A stretch of 12,231 nucleotides of DNA from an uncultured Eubacterium sp. GTDB lineage: Bacteria; Bacillota; Clostridia; Lachnospirales; Lachnospiraceae. Numbering within the stretch: position 1 is the stretch's first letter; each line of letters begins with the position of its first letter. The DNA is taken from the NCBI GenBank assembly GCA_904502145.1, contig CAJGDH010000030.1, positions 1 through 12,231 of the forward strand, in the 5' to 3' direction. The notes beneath the pieces are model-generated. The model searched no databases and had not been told where the DNA came from. It saw only the letters and a list, made by a program, of their open reading frames with translations. This document shows, in pieces, positions 6,801-12,231 of the stretch. A program made the position numbers and the translations under genes.

Positions 6801-8796
6801 TACGAAGCTGTATATGGATCTTATCACCAACTCGATCTATTCCTATATGGAAGAGGACGGGATCGATTACGGCAGGACTGATTTCAACACGGAGAGACTG
6901 GAGAACTTTATCCGTCTTTACAGTAAGATCGGGACTGATGCCGGAGATATGCCTGAGCAGATCATGCTCCTTTCCATGGAAAAGAAACTGAGGCTGCCTG
7001 AGGCGAAGGAAAAGACACAGCTTGAAGCTGTCAAGGAATATCTGGCGAAAATCGCCAATGAAAACGGATACAACTATGAATTACAACTCTGGATGCCTGT
7101 TCTTCCCAAACAGCTCTATCTGGAAGACTTTGAAGAGTTCAGGAACAATTCCTGGTCCGACGGAAGCTGGAGCAGAAAACAGGATGAATGGAATCTCGAG
7201 ATCCTTGTCGGGAAGCTGGATGACCCCGAAAACCAGGCACAGATGCCTCTGCTGCTGGATTTTGCCAGGAGTGGGCATGTGGCCGTTTGCGGAAGCATAG
7301 TCACCGGTAAATCCACAATGATGCAGACGATGATCTACTCCCTCATCCAGAAATTCAGTCCGGAGTATGTCAACATCTACTGCCTGGATTTCAGCGCCAA
7401 AATGCTGGCTGCTTTTGAGGAAGCCCCCCATGTCGGCGGAATCATGTACGAGAGTGATATCGATAAAGTCGGTAAATTCTTCAATATGATGGAATCCATC
7501 CTCCAGGAACGTAAGAATCTTTTCCGTGGAGGAAATTACAGCCAGTATATTCAGGTTAACGGCGTTGTCCTTCCCGCAATACTCATTTTTGTTGACAATT
7601 ATGCTGCCTTGAAAGAGAAGACGGAAGAGAAATTTGAGGATGCCCTGATCCGACTCTCCAAAGAAGGCGTCAACCACGGTATTTACCTGGTTATGTCCGG
7701 TACAGGGTTTGGCATGAATGATATCACCCAGAGGGTGGGGGACAATGTGGGAACAGTTCTTTGTCTGAACCTTCCCGATAAATACGCTTATGCCGATCTT
7801 CTCCACACGAATCAGTTTGATGTTCTTCCGGAGAACGAGAGAGGCCGCGGACTTGCCATGATCGACGACCGTATACTGGAATATCAGACCGCCCTTGCTC
7901 TCCCGGCCGAAAATGATTATGAACGACTGGAGAAGATAAAGGGATGCTGCAGGGAGATGGCGGAGAACTATCACGGCAAACGGGCCAGAAAGATTCCTGA
8001 GATCCCGGGCAAACCGGTATGGTCCCTGTTTGAGCAGCTGGAAGAGTTTGAAATTCAGGCTGCCTCTCCGGAGTGCCTGCCCATCGGATATGATGCCGAT
8101 AATGCATCCGTATACAGTATCCCCCTGCGGTCCACATACTGTTATACCATCTGGGGAGGATCCAGGACAGGGAAGAGCAACCTTCTTAAGGTCTGTGTCC
8201 AGTCAGCTTTGAAGAAAGGCGCAAATATCTGTATCATAGACGATCCGAAGAAGACTCTGCGTGCATTCGAACATGAAAGCGCAATAACTTATGTCACTGA
8301 TGAGGATAGTCTTTTTGAGTATCTCACTGCTCTTCTTCCGGAGTTTAAACGCAGAAACAAAATGAAGCAGGAGCTGATCGCCAAAGAGATGGAAGAGGAT
8401 GAAATCTTCGATGTAATGTCTAAGGAAGTTCCGTATTTCATCTTCATCTCCGAATTGAGCTGGTTTGTTCCCTTCGTCTATAATGCGGAGAAAGATATGA
8501 AAGGCTTTCTGGAAAACATTATCGCCAAAGGCTTTCTCCACAATATCTATTTTATCGGAGACATCAGTCTGGACAAGAGGGAAATGGTTTCCGGATACGC
8601 TCTCTATGAGAGTTTTATCGGCCACAAACAGGGTATACATCTCGGCGGAAAAGTCGCGGATAATCCTGTCCTGAATTTTGAATACATTCCTTTCCTGGAA
8701 CAGACCAAATCCGAGAAAGCGGGTATCGGACAGATCCCCGCAGTGACTGATGAACAGGAAACACAAAAAGTTGTGATTCCTCTGGCAAGGAGATAA
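3823..8796 (+). CDS. essC: Type VII secretion motor ATPase EssC/YukB (FHA + three FtsK/SpoIIIE domains)
   Basis: The 1657-residue membrane motor that drives export of WXG100 and LXG-type substrates. AGGAGG lies 9 bases before the ATG. Residues 1-~100 look like a degenerate FHA-type fold. A clearer FHA domain covers ~107-186, with SKKH (134-137) and NGTYVN (155-160) but IGSD where the conserved Arg is expected. Two membrane helices (~267-287 and ~298-318) are followed by RRERKEAKEQEA and a long cytoplasmic part. ATPase D1 has Walker A GTTGSGKS (716-723), the family segment IDYKGGGMANLF, and Walker B LFIIIDEFAEL (D826-E827). D2 has Walker A GSIVTGKST (1157-1165) and Walker B ILIFVDNYAAL with Asn in place of Glu (D1258-N1259). 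D3 has Walker A GGSRTGKS (1445-1452) and a degenerate Walker B FIFISEL (S1543-E1544). D1 closely resembles S. aureus EssC as I remember it (e.g. HGPHGLVAGTTGSGKSE). EssC/YukB proteins are usually about 1480-1500 residues; the extra length is largely an insertion of about 100 residues between D1 and D2 (about 967-1065). D1 is expected to be the main active motor, with D2/D3 binding substrate and regulating. Confidence 0.96.
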   Translation: MSIILSVYSKKSFREYILPSINNADYEITFSSDHFKLAQDIVLKLEILDETWRICAHHDYLVQKDSRNYAGQVLKDKDIIYIRTKKEERLTIIVKEQKFIFHSYDKFLLPLIGEITIGSDPSNHIVYNYLKTVSKKHAVIRKDENGCVVINYSRNGTYVNSKKVETQQTLRFGDYINVMGLHIIYLDTIMAIDRVGKEISLDQDVIKPFTESEETFMLPEHSWSEGGKTIYHRAPRNYEKLEEQVIEIESPPEKVRAKKSSLISTIGPSVTMALPMLLGCMMMVYASQIEGGGSSLYMYSGLVMSLSSAVIGVAWGIANSRRERKEAKEQEAYRFKAYSEYLVEQTDTIRNLYEDTIKQLGELYPDAMTCITGKTEGGNLWGRNHNHDDFLSHRLGLGDIPFQIKIEIPKKRFQLYKDDLSDKPAFIKQNYEKLYNVPVRVDLLKNKLIGIVGGDAKSGANDVAQVLSAQLAANNCYTDLKLGYIYNRNDERQKNAWSFARWLPHTWSEDKKTRFIASTKEEASEVFYELTRVFRARCEEKEKEGEIPKPYYIIFISDLSMLEGELFSKYVFEKDARCGLTTILLSERYEELPNSCEYIIKNDEEFRGMYDIHDRIAERTKIDFDKVDQNAIETFARTLSGYQVLEMEEGGEIPSSITFFEMLGVNSLEELMVKDQWAKNRVYDNIKGMIGQKAGGSPCYLDVHEKYHGPHGLVAGTTGSGKSETLQTYMLSLAVNYSPDDIGFFIIDYKGGGMANLFNGLPHLIGQISNLSGNQVKRAMISIKSENKRRQRVFNENGVNNINAYTKMYKNGEATLPVPHLFIIIDEFAELKREEPEFMKELISVAQVGRSLGVHLILATQKPSGTVDDNIWSNSKFRLCLRVQDRQDSNDMLHKPDAAYITQAGRCYLQVGNDEVYELFQSGYSGAVYDKDAGSWNTEIATMVALNGKVEMTGNKAKASRKKKTQYLWIEELISYLQRALSETGQTVEGILDTKLYMDLITNSIYSYMEEDGIDYGRTDFNTERLENFIRLYSKIGTDAGDMPEQIMLLSMEKKLRLPEAKEKTQLEAVKEYLAKIANENGYNYELQLWMPVLPKQLYLEDFEEFRNNSWSDGSWSRKQDEWNLEILVGKLDDPENQAQMPLLLDFARSGHVAVCGSIVTGKSTMMQTMIYSLIQKFSPEYVNIYCLDFSAKMLAAFEEAPHVGGIMYESDIDKVGKFFNMMESILQERKNLFRGGNYSQYIQVNGVVLPAILIFVDNYAALKEKTEEKFEDALIRLSKEGVNHGIYLVMSGTGFGMNDITQRVGDNVGTVLCLNLPDKYAYADLLHTNQFDVLPENERGRGLAMIDDRILEYQTALALPAENDYERLEKIKGCCREMAENYHGKRARKIPEIPGKPVWSLFEQLEEFEIQAASPECLPIGYDADNASVYSIPLRSTYCYTIWGGSRTGKSNLLKVCVQSALKKGANICIIDDPKKTLRAFEHESAITYVTDEDSLFEYLTALLPEFKRRNKMKQELIAKEMEEDEIFDVMSKEVPYFIFISELSWFVPFVYNAEKDMKGFLENIIAKGFLHNIYFIGDISLDKREMVSGYALYESFIGHKQGIHLGGKVADNPVLNFEYIPFLEQTKSEKAGIGQIPAVTDEQETQKVVIPLARR

Positions 8797-8799
8797 TCC

Positions 8800-9528
8800 A
8801 TGATTACGATGCTGATGTTTAATACAAATGAAAAGGAAGGGAGACTGCTGGAGGAACAGTCGCGTTTTGCAGTCTCCCGCCAGTCAGATGACCAGCTTGT
8901 GGTATCCTCATTCAGCAGGGCTGACCGGGCCAGGGAAGAGATGGATAAAGGTCAGCTGATGGATGCTGCATTTCTGGATGTGACTGCCCCCGGAGGACTG
9001 GGGCTCAGCAAAGATATACGCCGGGATAACGAACTGGTCCAGATGCTTCTGATCGCGGACGGGACTGTCTCCCCCATGTCGTATCTGACACCGGATATCC
9101 GGGCTGCATCCCTTTTGCTCAGACCTTTCCGGACAGATATCAGCAAACAGACCATATCCCAGTTCTTCCAGGCTATATTCCGTGACCGGGATACCGGGGA
9201 TGAGGAGAGGAGAATGGTGATCGAAAACCGGGAGGGACAGATTTCCATTCCCTATTCCAAGATCTACTATATTGAGGTCAGGGGAAAGAAGATCTATGTA
9301 CGTCTTAAGGAAAAAGAGTACAGCAAATACGAAACGATGGATAATATCATCAGACAGCTGCCGGAGGATTTCATCCGCTGCCACAGAAGCTTTGTCGTAA
9401 ATAAAGCATACATTACCAAAGTCAGACTTTCCGAAAACATGATCTTTCTGGAAGATGACATCATGGTTCCGCTGGCCCGCAGCTATAAACCTGACCTGAA
9501 AGAATATATGAAATCATTGAAGGAGTGA
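8800..9528 (+). CDS. LytTR-family response regulator with degenerate receiver
   Basis: 242 residues; the start is 3 bases after the EssC stop, with AAGGAG 7 bases before the ATG. Residues ~141-238 form a LytTR DNA-binding domain: IPYSKIYYIEVRGKKIYV (150-167), FIRCHRSFVVNKAYITKV, and the closing MVPLARSYK. Residues 1-~120 have the length and the AFLDV (D60) strand of a CheY-like receiver, so the phospho-acceptor Asp may remain. However, the N-terminal acidic pair is absent (MITMLMFNTNEKE instead of a DD-type pocket), the Thr/Ser switch position reads IAD (A86), and the conserved Lys is Arg (R108-P109). Phosphorylation is therefore doubtful. No histidine kinase is in the window. It probably regulates transcription, perhaps of this cluster or its substrate genes, and may answer to another input such as partner binding or the adjacent Ser/Thr kinase. 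The LytTR call is strong; the targets are unknown. Confidence 0.88.
   Translation: MITMLMFNTNEKEGRLLEEQSRFAVSRQSDDQLVVSSFSRADRAREEMDKGQLMDAAFLDVTAPGGLGLSKDIRRDNELVQMLLIADGTVSPMSYLTPDIRAASLLLRPFRTDISKQTISQFFQAIFRDRDTGDEERRMVIENREGQISIPYSKIYYIEVRGKKIYVRLKEKEYSKYETMDNIIRQLPEDFIRCHRSFVVNKAYITKVRLSENMIFLEDDIMVPLARSYKPDLKEYMKSLKE
9519..9525 (+). promoter_or_regulatory. Ribosome binding site choosing a GTG start
   Basis: GAAGGAG lies 8 bases before the GTG at 9534. The longer in-frame start, a GTG at 9525, would overlap this site itself. I therefore place the next gene's start at 9534. The site lies inside the end of the LytTR gene, so the two genes are probably translationally linked. Confidence 0.6.
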
Positions 9529-9533
9529 TATCT

Positions 9534-10220
9534 GTGGTTGATGAGAGATATTACATAGGTGAGGAGGAATTCTATCTTCTTCTTGCCGGCAAGGGAATTG
9601 AACGTTGGTACGGGATGTCGTCAGACGAGAAGGGAATTGCCCCGGAGGGTATGTCTGCCACAGACATATACCGTATTCTGGCAGGGCTTTATCAAAAGGG
9701 TCTGGTCAGCTGGGAAGGAGATTCTGTCCGGCTTGAAGGTATCGCTTCGGAGATGATGAAGATCCTTCTTCCCTCCAGGTGCTGCATGCGGCTGGAGAAA
9801 CCCGGCTCAGGAGAAGAGGTTATCTTTTATTTTAACGGCAGCCGGGCAGTTATGCTTGAACTGAGCAGAAGGGAAAATAAAACTTTCCGGATCTCCATCC
9901 TGTCACAGAACGATGTGCTGGATGTACTGACGGAAGCATCCGTTTTCCCCGAAGAACAGCTGTTTTATGACGCGGAGGAAGAAACCCCGGAGCAGCCTCA
10001 GCTGAATGATCCTCCACTGGCGACCCTGATCTTTCTCCACCCGAGAGAAGGAAGGGAACTGGAGAAAATCCGGATTAGGGAGAGAGGAATCGATATCTTT
10101 ATGGATATCGAACGTGAGATGACCCGTAGGATTGTCCGTTTTACCCCGGAAACATGGCAGGAAGAGCTTCTTGAAATGTGTTCTGCCCATGATATTCCGG
10201 AGGATAGGAGAGAATTATGA
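9534..10220 (+). CDS. Unrecognised soluble T7SS-cluster protein; possible EspG-like chaperone
   Basis: 228 residues from the GTG at 9534 (chosen because GAAGGAG lies 8 bases upstream; the GTG at 9525 would overlap that site). There is no signal peptide or membrane helix, so it is probably cytosolic. The first ~75 residues contain EEEFYLLLAGKGI, then DIYRILAGLYQKGLVSWEGD and SEMMKILLPSR, which read like a helical or winged-helix unit. The middle alternates beta-like stretches (EEVIFYFNGSRAVMLELS, NKTFRISILS) and then NDVLDVLTEASVF; an acidic, Pro-rich loop (YDAEEETPEQPQ) precedes a second alpha/beta part. The order 'E-F-x-x-L-L, L-x-x-L-x-x-x-G-L-V, strand, F-R-I-S-x-L' loosely resembles actinobacterial EspG chaperones of WXG/PE-PPE substrates, but this is a pattern impression, not a family match. 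Its stop shares ATGA with the EsaB start, so the two are translationally coupled, which supports a T7SS role. Alternative: a DNA-binding partner of the LytTR protein. Confidence 0.75.
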   Translation: MVDERYYIGEEEFYLLLAGKGIERWYGMSSDEKGIAPEGMSATDIYRILAGLYQKGLVSWEGDSVRLEGIASEMMKILLPSRCCMRLEKPGSGEEVIFYFNGSRAVMLELSRRENKTFRISILSQNDVLDVLTEASVFPEEQLFYDAEEETPEQPQLNDPPLATLIFLHPREGRELEKIRIRERGIDIFMDIEREMTRRIVRFTPETWQEELLEMCSAHDIPEDRREL

Positions 10221-10465
10221 TATTGGTGGAATTGGTCGTTCCTGCAATGGATGAGACATTTGATTTTATGCTTGATGAAAACGCAGTCATCGAGCAGGTG
10301 ATCGGTGAGATAGAAGAGATGATGACGAAAAAACTGAAGCAGCCTCCGGCTCAGGAGGGCAGCCGTTTTCTGCTTTGTTCCCTGGATTATGACAGGATAC
10401 TTCCCAGGCGAAGCACCCTGACTGATGAAGGTCTGAAGGACGGGAGCAGGATCATGTTGATCTGA
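10217..10465 (+). CDS. esaB: Ubiquitin-like T7SS protein EsaB/YukD
   Basis: 82 residues, the usual size of EsaB/YukD (about 80). The sequence has the ubiquitin-like pattern: an N-terminal strand pair (MILVELVVPAMDETFDFML), a helix (AVIEQVIGEIEEMM), then RFLLCSLDYDRILP and the characteristic end LTDEGLKDGSRIMLI, comparable to YukD's '...L-x-x-x-G-I-x-x-G-D-R-L-E-I-L'. There is no C-terminal Gly-Gly, as expected for YukD, which is not conjugated. It is a core cytosolic component of Firmicutes T7SS, required for or regulating secretion. The ATG overlaps the upstream stop (ATGA), with TAGGAGAG upstream. A 98-base gap follows before the substrate block, so EsaB is probably the last gene of the machinery operon. 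Confidence 0.88.
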   Translation: MILVELVVPAMDETFDFMLDENAVIEQVIGEIEEMMTKKLKQPPAQEGSRFLLCSLDYDRILPRRSTLTDEGLKDGSRIMLI

Positions 10466-10563
10466 TTCTGGTCAAGCAGGGAGAAAAACCTGCATTTCGT
10501 GGAATTAATGCACATTTATCTGATGTTTGCATATATACTGGGGCCATGAAAGGAAGAGAGCCT
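10466..10563 (+). promoter_or_regulatory. Candidate promoter/leader before the substrate genes
   Basis: This is the longest non-coding stretch in the window. It holds a 5-bp stem GCAGG (10476-10480) with CCTGC (10489-10493), and a second inverted repeat TGCATT (10491-10496) with AATGCA (10507-10512) that shares bases with the first. TGCA recurs at 10491, 10509 and 10528. A TATACT at 10534-10539 could be a -10 box, but no good -35 is present at the usual spacing, so activator dependence is possible. There is no U-run, so I do not call a terminator. An ATG at 10546 inside the stretch is considered under the next gene. Confidence 0.35.
10549..10558 (+). promoter_or_regulatory. Ribosome binding site choosing the start at 10564
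   Basis: AAAGGAAGAG lies 5 bases before the ATG at 10564. The in-frame ATG at 10546 overlaps this region and has only a weak GGGG upstream. The later start is therefore preferred; the longer form would add MKGREP. Confidence 0.5.
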
Positions 10564-10947
10564 ATGTACACAGAAATCAATCTGACAAAGATAAGACAAA
10601 TCATACAGGAGTTAAAGCATAGTGAGCATACACTGATGAAGCAGTACTACGACCTTGCTGATGTTATCCTCAGTCTGAAAAGGATACAGGAGGAAGGGAT
10701 CCGGATCACCTGCAGAAAGCTGAATGCCCAGAAGACTGACCTGTACACATTGATCCGCAGAGTTCAGACAATGCGTTTTACTTTGGAGAGAATTATCCAG
10801 TTGTACCAGAACTGCGAGGAGACCATTTCCGAATATGAGGATTGGCTTGGCGGATTCACAAAAGGACTGGTTAATCCGGGTTGGTTTAACGTGGTCTTAA
10901 AAGATCTGGGACAGGCACTTCAGGATGCCGGCATCAGATTTGTGTAG
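10564..10947 (+). CDS. Helical T7SS-associated small protein without WXG motif
   Basis: 127 residues from the ATG at 10564. It is predominantly helical by eye: an N-terminal helix (about 5-40, LTKIRQIIQELKHSEHTLM and onward), a break around KRIQEEG, a second long helix (about 47-92) ending CEETISEYED, then a Gly/Pro-rich linker WLGGFTKGLVNPGWF and a final short helix. Size, two-helix layout and position at the head of four WXG100 genes suggest a hairpin partner or substrate-like protein. However, no W-x-G occurs at the turn, and the N-terminal region is unlike the downstream proteins. Small helical partner proteins of LXG toxins in Firmicutes often lack WXG, so a targeting/partner role is a plausible inference. 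A dedicated family is not recognised. The stop is 25 bases before the next start, with AGGGAGGA between. Confidence 0.75.
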   Translation: MYTEINLTKIRQIIQELKHSEHTLMKQYYDLADVILSLKRIQEEGIRITCRKLNAQKTDLYTLIRRVQTMRFTLERIIQLYQNCEETISEYEDWLGGFTKGLVNPGWFNVVLKDLGQALQDAGIRFV

Positions 10948-10972
10948 GACATGAGGACAGGGAGGAAAACCG

Positions 10973-11275
10973 ATGGTGAATAAGATCAAGATCAATACCA
11001 CGAGGCTGAATATGGATGCCAATGAAGTGGCGGCCCGCATCGCATCCCTGAGGAAAGAGATGGATGCGATGAAAGTGAGTGTCGACCAGCTTAACAAAAT
11101 GTGGACGGGGGAAGCAAAAGCAGCATTCACTGCAGCGTTTAATGATGACATCAATGCCTTGAACGCCATCATCAGCAGTATTGATTCCATCCACAAGTAC
11201 GAAACGAACGCAAAAACGAAATATGAGAAATGTGAGAAGCAGGTGGAGCAGCTTGTTTCCGGCATCAAATGTTAA
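10973..11275 (+). CDS. WXG100-family secreted protein (EsxA/EsxB-like) 1
   Basis: 100 residues, exactly the family's typical size. AGGGAGGA lies 6 bases before the ATG. Two helices flank the turn MWTGEAK (W44-T45-G46), followed by AAFTAAFNDD as in many Firmicutes members. The C-terminal part contains YEKCE (Y84 to E88), which fits the Y-x-x-x-D/E secretion signal described for T7SS substrates. The final KC tail is unusual because Cys is rare in such proteins. It has W at the same position (44) as the last gene of the window and may be its paralogue or pairing partner. It is expected to be exported as a dimer by the EssC machine. Confidence 0.92.
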   Translation: MVNKIKINTTRLNMDANEVAARIASLRKEMDAMKVSVDQLNKMWTGEAKAAFTAAFNDDINALNAIISSIDSIHKYETNAKTKYEKCEKQVEQLVSGIKC

Positions 11276-11290
11276 CAGGGGGGAAGAGGT

Positions 11291-11608
11291 ATGGCAGGAA
11301 TTCAACTTAAAGTAACCCCTGAGGTGCTGAAAGCCAAAGCTCAGGAGATTACAACACAGATCAACAAAATCCAGGCTGACTGGAATAAGGTATCCACTCT
11401 CGTTGAGAACTCCAAATCTTACTGGGAGGGCGAGGCCAGCGAAGTACACAGAAAATTAAAGAAGGAAATGGATGATGATGTCGTAAGGATCATTAAAAGG
11501 CTGAAAGAACATCCCGATGATCTTCTTAAGATGGCAGATATCTATCTCGATGTGGACAGGAAAGTCACACAGGTCATAAGCAGCCTGCCGGATGATGTCA
11601 TCATATAG
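11291..11608 (+). CDS. WXG100-family secreted protein 2
   Basis: 105 residues with AGGGGGGAAG just upstream. It begins MAGIQLKVTPEVLKAKAQEI, typical of Firmicutes EsxA/YukE-like proteins. The turn is SYWEGEASEVH (W45-E46-G47). The C-terminus has IYLDVD (Y85 to D89, fitting Y-x-x-x-D) and ends SSLPDDVII, a 'L-P-x-D-V-I' end often seen in clostridial members. It lies 15 bases after the previous gene and 15 bases before the next, so it is in the same transcript. Of the four, this is the most canonical EsxA-like protein. Confidence 0.93.
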   Translation: MAGIQLKVTPEVLKAKAQEITTQINKIQADWNKVSTLVENSKSYWEGEASEVHRKLKKEMDDDVVRIIKRLKEHPDDLLKMADIYLDVDRKVTQVISSLPDDVII

Positions 11609-11623
11609 GTGGAGGTTTGATCT

Positions 11624-11941
11624 ATGGCAAAATCAGCAAATCAGTTATGGATGGATTTTAAAAATGCTTCGAATCAGGCAAACCGGCTGGAGGAGATTGC
11701 AGGCAAGATTGAGAATACTTCCCGAAGGGAACTCACCGGCAACCTGAATCAGCTGTCTTCCTGCTGGAAGAGCGATTCATCCACAGCTTTCAGAAAAAAA
11801 GGACAGAACACTTCCGATAACCTCCTGTCAGTTGCGAAGAATCTTCGTGAGGCGGCAGCGGTTATACGAACCGCCGCGAAAAACACCTACGATGCGGAGA
11901 TGGAGGCTGTCAGGCTGGCGAATGCAAGAAGTTATAAATAA
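11624..11941 (+). CDS. WXG100-like protein with W-K-S at the turn
   Basis: 105 residues with GGAGG 8 bases before the ATG. The fold looks like a helical hairpin, with the turn SSCWKSDSSTAFRKK (W48-K49-S50) giving Trp-x-Ser where the family has Trp-x-Gly. The second helix begins QNTSDNLLSVAKNLREAA and the tail ends in LANARSYK. The C-terminal YDAEM does not satisfy Y-x-x-x-D/E, so it may be carried as a partner of one of its neighbours. The N-terminus LWMDFKNASNQANRLEEIA also resembles the head of LXG-type or partner proteins. The downstream gap is 56 bases with no clear promoter or terminator. Confidence 0.85.
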   Translation: MAKSANQLWMDFKNASNQANRLEEIAGKIENTSRRELTGNLNQLSSCWKSDSSTAFRKKGQNTSDNLLSVAKNLREAAAVIRTAAKNTYDAEMEAVRLANARSYK

Positions 11942-11997
11942 CAAGATCAGGAAAACGTACATATTTTAAAGGATTAAGAACCGGAAAGGAGCTAAAT

Positions 11998-12231
11998 ATG
12001 GCACATCAGATTACAGTAAGCACAGCACAGATGAAGAACAAAGCAGCAGAGTTAAAGAACCTGAACACAAGATTTAAAAGAGAGATCGAATCCTTACGCA
12101 GGGCAGAGGGCAGCTTAAACGGCATGTGGGACGGCCAGGCAAGAGATGCTTTCCACAAAGCATTCATTGGAGATACGGTTCAGATGGACAATTTCTACAA
12201 TGCCATCGAGCAGTACGTACATAAACTGACC
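11998..12231 (+). CDS. WXG100-family secreted protein 4 (3' partial)
   Basis: AAAGGAG lies 6 bases before the ATG. 78 codons are visible and the frame is open to the window edge. The turn is GMWDGQARDAFHKAF (W44-D45-G46), followed by the start of helix 2. The position of W44 and the AF..AF pattern match the first WXG100 gene (10973), so the two are probably paralogues; the rest of helix 2 and any secretion signal are cut off. Because it is truncated, I cannot exclude that it is the head of a longer effector, although the N-terminus is that of an ordinary WXG100 protein. Confidence 0.88.
   Translation, partial: MAHQITVSTAQMKNKAAELKNLNTRFKREIESLRRAEGSLNGMWDGQARDAFHKAFIGDTVQMDNFYNAIEQYVHKLT

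Noticed and set aside
7081..7974. 297-residue antisense open frame under EssC D2
   Set aside because: It lies wholly opposite conserved Walker motifs, with no independent coding evidence.
10466..10563. LytTR binding site (pair of GTT-type direct repeats) or terminator
   Set aside because: Only one poor GTT-containing match (TGATGTTTGC) is present, without a spaced partner. The 5-bp stem has no following U-run.
1..12231. essB, essA or esaA genes hidden in the window
   Set aside because: All remaining sequence is accounted for, and no frame shows an EssB-like or large multi-pass EsaA-like protein. They could still lie outside the window.

Overview
The window looks like one continuous plus-strand gene cluster from a low-to-mid GC Gram-positive bacterium, most likely a clostridial Firmicute of the Lachnospiraceae type. 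The reasons are strong AGGAGG-type ribosome binding sites before nearly every gene, an EssC ATPase of Firmicutes layout, a Big2/FnIII surface protein of the kind common in gut clostridia, and a PrkC-like PASTA kinase. The taxonomic call is inference from style and family. No gene-free stretch reaches 300 bases; the longest is 98 bases (10466-10563). I see no RNA genes, CRISPR, insertion sequences or strong terminators.

Layout. 1-513 is the C-terminal end of a surface/secreted protein with a bacterial Ig-like segment and a fibronectin-III-like domain. 531-1337 is a PP2C-type Ser/Thr phosphatase, overlapped by 11 bases by 1327-3612, a transmembrane Ser/Thr kinase with three extracellular PASTA repeats and a Ser/Lys-rich tail. 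3622-3816 is a 64-residue single-pass membrane protein. 3823-8796 is the type VII secretion (T7SS) motor EssC/YukB: FHA-like N-terminus, two membrane helices and three FtsK/SpoIIIE ATPase domains. 8800-9528 is a LytTR-type response regulator with a degenerate receiver. 9534-10220 is an unrecognised soluble protein whose layout vaguely recalls the EspG chaperones. 10217-10465 is the ubiquitin-like EsaB/YukD. After a 98-base gap comes a substrate block: a helical-hairpin protein without WXG (10564-10947) and four WXG100-type proteins, the last cut by the window edge.

How it fits together. This is a T7SSb-type locus in which EssC and EsaB are recognisable. EssB/YukC, EssA and EsaA/YueB are not seen in this window, although they could lie beyond its edge. 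Their usual place is taken by a kinase/phosphatase pair and a tiny membrane protein. Kinase, phosphatase and an FHA-bearing motor next to one another suggest secretion gated by threonine phosphorylation, analogous to PpkA/PppA/Fha in type VI secretion. A further idea is that the kinase, which has the same topology as the pseudokinase-fold protein EssB, does EssB's job in an active form. Both ideas are inference; the gene content and motifs are read directly from the sequence.
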